A DNA stretch of 13,096 nt from Methanosarcinales archaeon (GCA_013330355.1 DUIM01000118.1:1-13096), one strand, 5' to 3'; shown: positions 1 to 7,082, numbered from the stretch's first letter. Notes: generated by a model not told the origin, from the sequence alone. Numbers and translations are program-made.

Positions 1-453
1 ACAGGTACAGGAAACTGGATCACAGACTATGATGATGCCGGGGTATACTGGGTTGAATTCGGTGTTTCAGATGGAAATGGCGGCACTGCTAACGAAACGA
101 TCAGTATAGAGGTCATAAACGTCAACAGAGCGCCTGTTCTTAATCTGGTTGGAGATAAGACGATCAATGAGACTGAAACGCTCATGCTTGATCTCAATGC
201 ATCCGATCCTGATGGAGATTCGCTTACCTATTCATGCAGCAGAACCGACCTGTTCACGGATTTCAATCCTGCCGCAGGCACTGGAAGCTGGACAACAGAT
301 TATGATGATGCCGGAACATACGATGTCGAATTCGGTGTTTCAGATGGAAATGGCGGCACTGCTAACGAAACGATCAGAATCGAGGTCATAAACGTCAACA
401 GAGCGCCTGTTCTTGATCCGGTTGGAGATAAGACGATCAATGAGACTGAAACA
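1..453 (+). repeat. In-frame tandem repeat, 273-base period (91 codons), in the Ig-like region
   Basis: Bases from about 1-180 recur at 274-453. Exact blocks include 55-104 with 328-377 (50 bases), 109-141 with 382-414 (33 bases) and 148-179 with 421-452 (32 bases). The period is a multiple of three, so the reading frame is kept. Silent sites are also conserved, which points to recent duplication or gene conversion of one Ig-like repeat. A third, protein-level copy follows but has diverged. The array may extend upstream beyond the window. Confidence 0.93.
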
Positions 454-1605
454 GTGATGATCGATCTTAATGCAGCCGATCCTGATGGAGATTCGCGAAC
501 ATATTCAGCATCCAGCCTCCCAGCCGGAGCAGTTTTTGATCTGAATACGCAAACGTTCTCATGGACTCCATCACCTACGCAAGCAGGAACATATCCTGAT
601 ATACACTTCGAGGTAAGCGATGGTACATTAACGGATTCGGAGAACATCACAATTACAGTGAACAATGTTTCCCTCATAATGCTTATCGAAGTCACAGTTC
701 CCCCTGAATGTATCGGATTAAGCAACCAGTTCGATGTACCTGTACAGGCTGATCCCATGGGTGCATCTGTATATGGTGTTGAATATGAACTATCCTTTGA
801 CCCCACCGCGATACATGCCGAATGGCAGACCGAAGGCGACTTCCTGAAACAGGGTGACTCGAACACGAATGTGTACACCAACAATGTTGACAATAATGCA
901 GGAACAATCTCATTTGCTGTAACACGCAAAGATACAGGAACCGGAGTAACAGATCCCGGAACGCTTTCAACGATACACTTCACTGCGGTCAAACAGGGGG
1001 CGAACACGACACTGATCCTCACTGATGTGAAGGCATCCGATCCGGACGCCCAGCCAATCCCAGTGGATATTAACAATAGCGAAATCGAGGTGTGTGACAA
1101 CAAGCCGCCGGTTGCAACTGGTAAAACCATGTTCAAGTACAACAATGTAGGCACGAAGTATATTTCAAAAGCATACTTCGACGGTTCAGAGTCCAGTGAC
1201 ACAGATGGCAACATAACCAACTATAGATGGTACTTCGGTGATGGGAATTACGGCGCGGGCGAGATGTATGACCATGTTTATGGAAGCTGGAACTGGAATG
1301 GAGCAAGCTACGATCCTTTCGAGGTTATATTCACAGTAGAAGACGACGGAACACCAATGATGAACAGCAATATCACTATACCCGTGAACGTGTACATCGC
1401 AGGCGATGCGAACGGTGATGGGGAGGTTGACATCTTCGATGCGACAATTGTAGGTCTCGAATGGGGACATATGGCTGCTTTCAATGGCGACTTCTACTGG
1501 TATGACAATGAGAGAGGAGATAAGGCTGACCTGAACAATGACCAGGAGGTAGACATCTTCGATGCTGTGATCATCGGAGCAAACTGGGGGCATACCGCAT
1601 GGTAA
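1..1605 (+). CDS. Secreted Ig-like repeat / cohesin / PKD / dockerin protein, 5' end missing
   Basis: The frame is open from the first base, so the true start and any signal peptide lie outside the window; 534 residues are visible. Residues 1 to about 220 are cadherin/He_PIG-type Ig repeats, with DPDGD motifs and 'FEVSDG'/'FGVSDG' strands; two of the repeats are near copies at DNA level. Residues about 226-364 form a type I-like cohesin ('YGVEYELSFDP', then a 'GVTDPGTLSTIHF' strand). Residues about 369-458 form a PKD domain ('TDGNITNYRWYFGDG'). Residues about 467-534 form a dockerin with two calcium-type loops, DANGDGEVDIFD and DLNNDQEVDIFD. Dockerins bind cohesins, so one chain carries both partners. 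Inferred role: extracellular scaffold or matrix protein. No enzyme domain is visible. The PKD-dockerin end closely matches that of the gene at 3686. The next gene starts 57 bases downstream. Domain calls are from motif reading only. Confidence 0.9.
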   Translation, partial: TGTGNWITDYDDAGVYWVEFGVSDGNGGTANETISIEVINVNRAPVLNLVGDKTINETETLMLDLNASDPDGDSLTYSCSRTDLFTDFNPAAGTGSWTTDYDDAGTYDVEFGVSDGNGGTANETIRIEVINVNRAPVLDPVGDKTINETETVMIDLNAADPDGDSRTYSASSLPAGAVFDLNTQTFSWTPSPTQAGTYPDIHFEVSDGTLTDSENITITVNNVSLIMLIEVTVPPECIGLSNQFDVPVQADPMGASVYGVEYELSFDPTAIHAEWQTEGDFLKQGDSNTNVYTNNVDNNAGTISFAVTRKDTGTGVTDPGTLSTIHFTAVKQGANTTLILTDVKASDPDAQPIPVDINNSEIEVCDNKPPVATGKTMFKYNNVGTKYISKAYFDGSESSDTDGNITNYRWYFGDGNYGAGEMYDHVYGSWNWNGASYDPFEVIFTVEDDGTPMMNSNITIPVNVYIAGDANGDGEVDIFDATIVGLEWGHMAAFNGDFYWYDNERGDKADLNNDQEVDIFDAVIIGANWGHTAW

Positions 1606-1648
1606 GAATAATCATTGTTAGTTAAAGCACTTAAATAAATGATAAAAT

Positions 1649-1653
1649 GGAGA
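1649..1653 (+). promoter_or_regulatory. Ribosome binding site deciding the start at 1663
   Basis: GGAGA lies 9 bases before the ATG at 1663 and matches the archaeal anti-Shine-Dalgarno end of 16S rRNA. The in-frame ATG at 1639 lies upstream of this site and has no comparable motif, so 1663 is preferred. Translation from 1663 also begins directly with a typical signal peptide. Confidence 0.7.
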
Positions 1654-1662
1654 TGCAACAAA

Positions 1663-3675
1663 ATGAAAACGAAAATAATGTGTTTAACTCTAATAGCCAT
1701 TATTGCTTTGTGCATGTCTGCACAATCAGTATCGGCTGCATCGGCGATAAGTGTTGAACCATCATATCTGAACGTCCTGCAGGGGGATATATTCACTGTG
1801 AATATAACCCTGGATCCGGCAGGTGTTGAGGTTATGGGCTCTCAATATGAACTGTACTTCAATAATACACTGTTAAACGCGACCAAACAGACACAGGGTA
1901 TATTTCTCAGCCAGGATGGAGCAGGCACAAATGTTTTTGTGAATAAGATCAACAACACAATTGGAGTGATCGAGTATGGCGAAACGAGGGTTGGTGTCGA
2001 TTATGGCGTAACCGATCCAGGTATACTTGCAACGATCACCTTCAGGGTGCTGGCGCCTGGAACAAGCAGCCTCGATCTGAATAAAGTGAAATTAAGTGAT
2101 CCGTTTGCTCAACAGATCACAGGTGTTTTGATCAACAATGGAACAGTAGAAATTAACGAAACTCCCAAATTCGTAATATCCGGATATGTAGAATATGACA
2201 ATGGAGACCTTGTACAAGATCCGGATGTGGTGATAACAAACCTGAACACGAGTGAGATATTTGCGGCTAAGACGAATGCAAGTTCTAATTATTACCAGAT
2301 TTCAACAGACATCACTCATATAAGCAGCAACGATGTGCTATGTTTTAACACAAGCGATAATCTGGGCAATACAACCGTATTCGATCATGCGGTAACCCAG
2401 GATGAGATGAATACAGGCAGCTTTGTGCAGAATATCACATTGTACATTCCAGATACAAGACCACCGGTCATAACCAACATCAGCGTAATGTCAAAGACAA
2501 AAGATTCCGCGACTATAGTCTGGGAAACCGATGAAGTGGTCGATAGTCTGGTTAAATATGGCACAGAACCCGGAAACTACACAGAAACTGCGTATAATGC
2601 AACAGATGTGACATATCACAGTATCGATCTTACAGGATTGACCGCAAATACGACTTATTATTATGTTGTGAACAGCACAGACCCGAGCATCAACTCTGCA
2701 CAGAGCGCGGAATGCAACTTCACAACCTTTGCTGAAGTCTTCATCGAAATAGGTGATGTCGGAGCGCTCTTTGGTGAGAACATTAGTACCTCCCTCATGT
2801 TCGGCAATATAGCCAATGTCGGTACTGCTGATATCTTACTAACGTACAATCAATCAATAGTTCATGTTACTGGCGTCAGTGATAGTGATTTTGATTTCAT
2901 GGATTCCCTGATAGATAACTCGGTCGGTATAACACGGATCGGAGCATTCCAGACATCACCTGGCGGGCTTAGCGGCGACGTGAAACTTGCAAATATCACG
3001 TTTATGGCAGTAGGCACTGCCGGAAGTTCGAGTTCATTATGCATAACAATAAACGAGTTAAAAGAAGCAACGAACGAAGAAATCACGATACCTTCATCAA
3101 CACATAATGGAACATTTACAATAGTAGAAGCAACCCCGCCATTGGTGACAATCCCGGAAGCAATCCCCCTAAGTATACCAGAGGACACCGATTTTGATCC
3201 GGGGTGGGGTGAAACATCTCAACTGAATATCACTGTAACAGATGAGTGCGGTATTGCGAGTGTTACCATTAACCTCTCCGGCATCGGCGGTTTACCAGAG
3301 CAGCCAATGACCCGCATTCCTGGTACTGATATATGGACCGTTACAACGAATGCGTCTACCGGAACCGCACTGCTGTATAATGAAACGTATCTGCCGCACA
3401 ATCTTACGGTGCATGCTGTGGACATCTTTGGGAATGTGAATACAAGCGTGGATATACCATTGATCATAATAAAAAATGGTGACGTCAGCGAGAATGGTGA
3501 AGTAACGCTGTACGATGCTATGTATCTTGCCAGATATATCATGGGCAAGCCCGGGTTCGAAACAATGAATGAAAATATTGGAGATGTCAGCGGCAACAGC
3601 GCGGTAACGCTCTATGATGCAATGTATCTGGCAAAGCATGTGATGGCTGAATCAGGATTTGATGTACTTCGCTGA
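1663..3675 (+). CDS. Secreted double-cohesin, dockerin-terminated scaffold protein
   Basis: 670 residues. The N-terminus is a signal peptide, MKTKIMCLTLIAIIALCMSA, ending near residue 25. Residues about 27-166 are cohesin A ('YELYFNNTLL', 'GETRVGVDYGVTDPGILATI'), the same class as in the genes at 4971 and 5636. Residues about 167-265 are a carboxypeptidase-regulatory/transthyretin-like domain ('ISGYVEYDNG') that recurs in the gene at 6468. Residues about 267-356 are fibronectin III-like ('SATIVWETDEVVDSLVKYG'). Residues about 357-490 are a second, divergent cohesin B ('SDSDFDFMDSLIDNS', 'RIGAFQTSPGG') matching the gene at 3686. A beta-sandwich segment follows, then a dockerin at about 605-670 with loops DVSENGEVTLYD and DVSGNSAVTLYD. 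Carrying both cohesin classes and a dockerin suggests a linking scaffold (inference). It ends only 10 bases before the next start codon. An alternative upstream start at 1639 would add eight residues and lacks a ribosome binding site. Confidence 0.93.
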   Translation: MKTKIMCLTLIAIIALCMSAQSVSAASAISVEPSYLNVLQGDIFTVNITLDPAGVEVMGSQYELYFNNTLLNATKQTQGIFLSQDGAGTNVFVNKINNTIGVIEYGETRVGVDYGVTDPGILATITFRVLAPGTSSLDLNKVKLSDPFAQQITGVLINNGTVEINETPKFVISGYVEYDNGDLVQDPDVVITNLNTSEIFAAKTNASSNYYQISTDITHISSNDVLCFNTSDNLGNTTVFDHAVTQDEMNTGSFVQNITLYIPDTRPPVITNISVMSKTKDSATIVWETDEVVDSLVKYGTEPGNYTETAYNATDVTYHSIDLTGLTANTTYYYVVNSTDPSINSAQSAECNFTTFAEVFIEIGDVGALFGENISTSLMFGNIANVGTADILLTYNQSIVHVTGVSDSDFDFMDSLIDNSVGITRIGAFQTSPGGLSGDVKLANITFMAVGTAGSSSSLCITINELKEATNEEITIPSSTHNGTFTIVEATPPLVTIPEAIPLSIPEDTDFDPGWGETSQLNITVTDECGIASVTINLSGIGGLPEQPMTRIPGTDIWTVTTNASTGTALLYNETYLPHNLTVHAVDIFGNVNTSVDIPLIIIKNGDVSENGEVTLYDAMYLARYIMGKPGFETMNENIGDVSGNSAVTLYDAMYLAKHVMAESGFDVLR

Positions 3676-3677
3676 GG
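3674..3677 (+). promoter_or_regulatory. Ribosome binding site overlapping the upstream stop codon
   Basis: GAGG starts inside the TGA stop (3673-3675) of the double-cohesin gene and lies 8 bases before the ATG at 3686. This layout suggests translational coupling of the two genes. It also argues against the in-frame ATG at 3659, which lies inside the upstream gene and ahead of the site. Confidence 0.65.
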
Positions 3678-3685
3678 GATACGAC

Positions 3686-4888
3686 ATGAATCGAAAATAC
3701 AAATATAGCTTTATTGCATTGTTCATAGCTTTATTCACTATGCAGACAGTTGCATCAACCACAGTTTCGATTGAGAACGTCTTTGTGGAACCGAATGGAA
3801 ATGTCACAGCCTCGATTATGATTAATAATGTGACAAATCTCGGGGTTGCAGATATCTATCTCACATTTAATCAAACAGTGGTCCACGTTAGTGGTGCTAA
3901 TAACAGCGATTTTGATTTCCTCCATGCAGTTATCAACAACTCCACCGGCGTGGCAAGGATCGGGGCATTCCAGATGTCATCACCAGGACTTAATGGTAAT
4001 GTGAAATTTGCAGATGTCATGATGAATGCGGTGGGTCCCACTGGCAAAGAAAGCGTCCTGAATTTGACTATCACTGAATTGAAAGAGGTGAGTACGCCGG
4101 AAACTTCGATCTATGCAACAGTCGATAACGGGACATTTGTGATTATCAATCCTCCTGAACCGCCAACCACTCTTTCAAATACCACTGGAATGTTCTGGAT
4201 CAACTGGGCATGGACAGGCGGTTCAAACAGTGATTTTGTAGATGTGAACATCAATGGTGCATGGGTGGAAAATTGTACAAAACAGTACTACAATAGTACT
4301 TATTCACCACATGCCACACGAACAATAAGCCTGCGAGGATATAACTCTAGTCTGAATAAATACTCGGCATACGTCAATCAGACAACAACGATTCCAAATC
4401 ATGATCCTGTGGCTATCCCGGAGTCTGCGCATTACCACAACAACGTGGGTTCAACATATCCCTGCAAAGTTGTTTTCAATGCATCTGCATCATATGACCC
4501 GGATGGCAGTATCACAAACTATTATTGGGACTTAGGTGACGGAACCTCTGGAACCGGCGCGCTGGTCGAACATATTTATTCATCGTGGAACTGGAATGGG
4601 ACCGGCTACGATCCGTTCATAGTCAGTTTGACTGTGACAGATGATCTCAATCCATCGATCGACCACACCATTTCAATACCAGTGAATGTTTACATCGCAG
4701 GAGATGCGAATGGTGATGGTGAAGTGGACATCTTCGACGCAACAATGGTGGGACTAGAATGGGACAAGGCATGTGAATCTGGTGGCTGGATCGATCGATC
4801 AGATAGAGCAGACCTGAATAATGACTGCGTGATTGATATTTTTGATGCAGTGATCATTGGTGCAAATTGGGAGTATACAGCCTATTAA
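3686..4888 (+). CDS. Secreted cohesin / fibronectin-like / PKD / dockerin protein
   Basis: 400 residues. The signal peptide MNRKYKYSFIALFIALFTMQ ends near residue 24. Residues about 24-152 are a divergent cohesin (class B, 'NNSDFDFLHAVINNSTGVARIGAFQ'), closely related to the second cohesin of the preceding gene. Residues about 155-236 are a fibronectin-like module of a type frequent in methanogen surface proteins ('GMFWINWAWTGGSNSDF'). Residues about 239-332 are a PKD domain ('DPDGSITNYYWDLGDG'). Residues about 338-400 are a dockerin with loops DANGDGEVDIFD and DLNNDCVIDIFD. The PKD-dockerin part is a near copy of that in the partial gene at the window start. Inferred role: a building block of an extracellular cohesin-dockerin matrix, probably translated together with the preceding gene. 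The start was chosen from the adjacent GAGG and the signal peptide; ATG 3659 is the alternative. No catalytic domain is visible. Confidence 0.93.
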   Translation: MNRKYKYSFIALFIALFTMQTVASTTVSIENVFVEPNGNVTASIMINNVTNLGVADIYLTFNQTVVHVSGANNSDFDFLHAVINNSTGVARIGAFQMSSPGLNGNVKFADVMMNAVGPTGKESVLNLTITELKEVSTPETSIYATVDNGTFVIINPPEPPTTLSNTTGMFWINWAWTGGSNSDFVDVNINGAWVENCTKQYYNSTYSPHATRTISLRGYNSSLNKYSAYVNQTTTIPNHDPVAIPESAHYHNNVGSTYPCKVVFNASASYDPDGSITNYYWDLGDGTSGTGALVEHIYSSWNWNGTGYDPFIVSLTVTDDLNPSIDHTISIPVNVYIAGDANGDGEVDIFDATMVGLEWDKACESGGWIDRSDRADLNNDCVIDIFDAVIIGANWEYTAY

Positions 4889-4905
4889 TGTAAATCGAAA
4901 TGAAA

Positions 4906-4940
4906 GATATAAGTAGTATTTAACACGTTTCGTATAAATG
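4906..4940 (+). promoter_or_regulatory. Possible archaeal promoter for the anchored-cohesin genes
   Basis: The 82-base gap after 4888 contains two TATA-like elements, GATATAAG at 4906-4913 and TATAAATG at 4933-4940. Archaeal transcription usually starts about 25 bases after the box, so the first would give a leader of roughly 35 bases that includes the GGAGA at 4960. The second would start near or inside that GGAGA and is less likely. This is pattern reading in AT-rich DNA, so support is weak. Confidence 0.3.
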
Positions 4941-4959
4941 TGCTAATTAATCAGACTTT

Positions 4960-4964
4960 GGAGA
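4960..4964 (+). promoter_or_regulatory. Ribosome binding site of the first anchored-cohesin gene
   Basis: GGAGA lies 6 bases before the ATG at 4971 and supports that start codon; a signal peptide follows at once. Confidence 0.65.
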
Positions 4965-4970
4965 TAAATA

Positions 4971-5621
4971 ATGTTAAAAAATAAGATAAATAAAACAATA
5001 GAAGTGTCAGCTCTGGCAGCTATATTATTGTTGATATGTTTTTGCCAGGTCGGCTTGGCAGCAGGAAGTTCTGTGAGTGTATCGCCGCAAACAATAACTG
5101 CATCACAAGGTGACGTTTTTAGTATTGATATAATCGTGGATCCTGCAGGCAATGAAGTATATGGCGCACAATATGAACTGTATTTCGACAAAAATATATT
5201 GAAAGCGACTTCGCAGGATCAGGGAACATTCCTGGGCCATGATGGTTCGGACACGATCGAAGTAACAAATAATATAGACAATGATATTGGCAAAATCGAC
5301 TACGGTGAGACCAGAATTGGCGATCCGGAGACAGTTGGCGGTGTGTCTGAAAAAGGTGTGCTTGCATCCATAACTTTCGAAGTGATTGGCTCTGGGACCA
5401 GCGAGATTAAGTTAAAGGCGATGTTAGCCGATTCCAGTGCTCAGCAAATCGATGCTGTGGTTAATAACGGTACGTGCAACGTAGAGGGTGCCGGAGATGT
5501 ATCAACTTCCACTACACCCGCAGGCCAAACACCGGAAAAGGAAGGACTGCCCGGCTTTGGAGCTTTTTGTTCGGTCATCGGATTGATTGTTGCAACGTTA
5601 CTGGTGGTTAAGAAGGACTAA
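4971..5621 (+). CDS. Surface-anchored single-cohesin protein with PGF-CTERM-type tail
   Basis: 216 residues. The N-terminal signal peptide has a Lys-rich start and hydrophobic core 'ALAAILLLICFC', ending near residue 31. Residues about 34-168 are one cohesin of class A ('YGAQYELYFDKNIL', 'YGETRIGDPETVGG', 'GVLASITFEVIG'). A short Ser/Thr/Pro linker leads to LPGFG at 193-197, then a hydrophobic helix and a basic KKD end. This tripartite tail is the PGF-CTERM pattern recognised by archaeosortase A, which in known archaea cleaves the tail and attaches the protein to a membrane lipid. There is no dockerin. Inferred role: cell-side receptor that captures dockerin-bearing proteins such as those encoded just upstream, as anchoring scaffoldins do in bacterial cellulosomes. 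The next gene follows after 5-14 bases, so the two are probably cotranscribed. Confidence 0.93.
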   Translation: MLKNKINKTIEVSALAAILLLICFCQVGLAAGSSVSVSPQTITASQGDVFSIDIIVDPAGNEVYGAQYELYFDKNILKATSQDQGTFLGHDGSDTIEVTNNIDNDIGKIDYGETRIGDPETVGGVSEKGVLASITFEVIGSGTSEIKLKAMLADSSAQQIDAVVNNGTCNVEGAGDVSTSTTPAGQTPEKEGLPGFGAFCSVIGLIVATLLVVKKD

Positions 5622-5635
5622 AGCCAGTGATTACA

Positions 5636-6406
5636 ATGAAACTACTTAAAAAGACATATCTGGTTGTGATGGTGATCGCTCTGTGCGCTTGTGCACATGT
5701 TGCATCAGCAGCACCAGTAGTAAGTGTTGAGCCTGTGTTCACAGAAGTTGCACAGGGTGAAATTTTCACGGTAGATATAATGATTGATCCATCAGGCAGC
5801 GAAGAAATATTTGGCGCGTCATTCGAACTATACTTCGACAATACACTGTTGAACGGGGTTGATAAATGTGAAGAAGGGACATTTCTCAGTCACGATGCTA
5901 GTACACTAAACATAGCGAATAATTTTGATAACACTGCAGGAAAGGTTGAGTACGGTGAGATGAGAACAGGTGTTGATTATGGAGTAACCGCTTCCGGTAT
6001 ACTTGCAACGATTACTTTTAATGCAACGGGAGTCGGAGCATGTGGTCTAACTCTGGATAATGTGAAATTAAGCGATTCCAATGCCCAGAATATTCCAGAT
6101 GTTCTGGTCAATGAAGGAACATGCGAAATACTAGCGGCCGAACACACACCCACAGCAACAACTGCAACTTCGACAGCAACCACAACAGCAACTGCACTTT
6201 CTAAAACAACCGCGACGGCAGTTCAGACCGGTACGGACCTAATACCGCCGCTGCCCGGGCCACACATAACCGAAACCGAATCAACAATTACAGCACAAAC
6301 CCAGGCGCATCCATTAGAAGAAAATACGCCACAGACTGGTTTCACATCAGCGATCGCAATAATAGGCATGTTTATAGTGTTATATGTGATATTACGAAAA
6401 AAGTGA
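5636..6406 (+). CDS. Surface-anchored single-cohesin protein with Thr-rich stalk
   Basis: 256 residues. The signal peptide MKLLKKTYLVVMVIALCACA ends near residue 26. Residues about 27-162 are a class A cohesin ('FGASFELYFDNTLLNG', 'YGEMRTGVDYGVTASGILAT'), close to cohesin A of the gene at 1663 and to that of the preceding gene. Residues about 163-232 form a Thr/Ala-rich, low-complexity stalk, probably glycosylated and extended. The tail is QTGF (233-236), a hydrophobic helix and RKK. This resembles PGF-CTERM, but the proline of the tripeptide is replaced by threonine, so archaeosortase processing is uncertain and it may simply be a membrane-spanning anchor. There is no dockerin. Inferred role: a long-reach cell-surface dock for dockerin proteins. 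An in-frame GTG at 5627 (AAGGA 9 bases upstream) is an alternative start adding three residues; GTGAT at 5627-5631 may instead be the ribosome binding site for ATG 5636. Confidence 0.92.
   Translation: MKLLKKTYLVVMVIALCACAHVASAAPVVSVEPVFTEVAQGEIFTVDIMIDPSGSEEIFGASFELYFDNTLLNGVDKCEEGTFLSHDASTLNIANNFDNTAGKVEYGEMRTGVDYGVTASGILATITFNATGVGACGLTLDNVKLSDSNAQNIPDVLVNEGTCEILAAEHTPTATTATSTATTTATALSKTTATAVQTGTDLIPPLPGPHITETESTITAQTQAHPLEENTPQTGFTSAIAIIGMFIVLYVILRKK
6139..6225 (+). repeat. Low-complexity ACA/GCA-rich coding tract
   Basis: A Thr/Ala codon run built of irregular ACA, ACC, ACT and GCA triplets. It encodes the start of the stalk between the cohesin domain and the membrane anchor. The triplets vary, so it is not a perfect microsatellite, but such tracts often change length between strains. 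Confidence 0.6.
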
Positions 6407-6467
6407 ACCGGAAATAAATCGGGACAATTGAGTTAAGCTAAGAGAAATAATAAACAATAGATTTCGC

Positions 6468-7082
6468 ATGCATTACTGCCAATACACACACAAGAATATG
6501 AACCCCATACACCCCATACATTCCATAATAATATCCATGATTTTAATCGGTCTGGCAATTGCGCCGGCAGCAGCCCAGATTCCCTTCGAGATCACCGGAT
6601 ATGTACACTTAACTGACGGCTCTGCATGCCTTGATCCCACAGTTACTATAACCAACATGGACACAGGTGCTGTCCTGCCGGTAATGACCGTGCCATCAAG
6701 CAGCTATTATATGGTAAAACCGGCACCGCTGCAAAACGAGATCAACGAAGGCGACGTGCTGGAGTTCAGAGCCAGCGCCGGAACGGAATCAACAGTAATG
6801 GAGCACCGCATCCTGGCATCTGACCTGAATAACGGTGCACTATATCTCAATATTACTCTTGGTACTGCCGTTACAACAACAGGATCCGGGGTAGGAGACC
6901 CGCCACTTCCACAGGCACCAACGATTTCAACACCGGACACCACAGCAACCATAACACCTGATTCGACGTCAACTGAGGCAACATCATCACCTTCCCAGGA
7001 AAAGCAGACCCCGGGATTCAAAATAGTGCCTGCATCAGCGGCTATGGTCGCATGCCTGTTATTGGTGCGAAGATTGTTATAG
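6468..7082 (+). CDS. Surface-anchored carboxypeptidase-regulatory-like domain protein, PGF-CTERM-type tail
   Basis: 204 residues. The N-terminal hydrophobic stretch 'SIIISMILIGLAIAPAAA' is a signal peptide, cleaved after about residue 36. Residues about 40-140 form one beta domain ('ITGYVHLTDGS', 'DPTVTITNMDTG', then 'SSSYYMV') that matches the middle domain of the double-cohesin protein ('ISGYVEYDNG', 'DPDVVITNLNTS'). It resembles carboxypeptidase regulatory-like/transthyretin-like folds, so it is probably structural. A Thr/Pro/Ser linker leads to TPGF at 181-184, a hydrophobic helix and a basic end RRLL, the PGF-CTERM pattern for archaeosortase A. It has no cohesin and no dockerin, unlike its neighbours. 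No clear ribosome binding site precedes ATG 6468 or the alternative ATG 6498; 6468 is kept because it gives the signal peptide a positively charged residue. Function is unknown; a surface accessory of the cohesin set is an inference. Confidence 0.87.
   Translation: MHYCQYTHKNMNPIHPIHSIIISMILIGLAIAPAAAQIPFEITGYVHLTDGSACLDPTVTITNMDTGAVLPVMTVPSSSYYMVKPAPLQNEINEGDVLEFRASAGTESTVMEHRILASDLNNGALYLNITLGTAVTTTGSGVGDPPLPQAPTISTPDTTATITPDSTSTEATSSPSQEKQTPGFKIVPASAAMVACLLLVRRLL

Noticed and set aside
149..391. 80-codon plus-strand frame inside the Ig repeats
   Set aside because: It lies out of frame within the repeat-encoding gene and is open only because of the repeat composition; the protein shows no plausible features.
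300..1220. 306-codon open frame on the minus strand, antisense to the Ig/cohesin gene
   Set aside because: It mirrors the codon pattern of the plus-strand gene, which shows clear Ig, cohesin and PKD motifs. The antisense product has no recognisable domain and no ribosome binding site.
1639..1662. Upstream ATG of the double-cohesin gene
   Set aside because: It would place the ribosome binding site GGAGA inside the coding region and add eight residues ahead of a normal signal peptide.
6498..6524. Short CCCATACA-like repeat at the start of the last plus-strand gene
   Set aside because: It is only two to three imperfect units encoding Pro-Ile-His in the signal peptide region, too short to be called a regulatory or mobile repeat.
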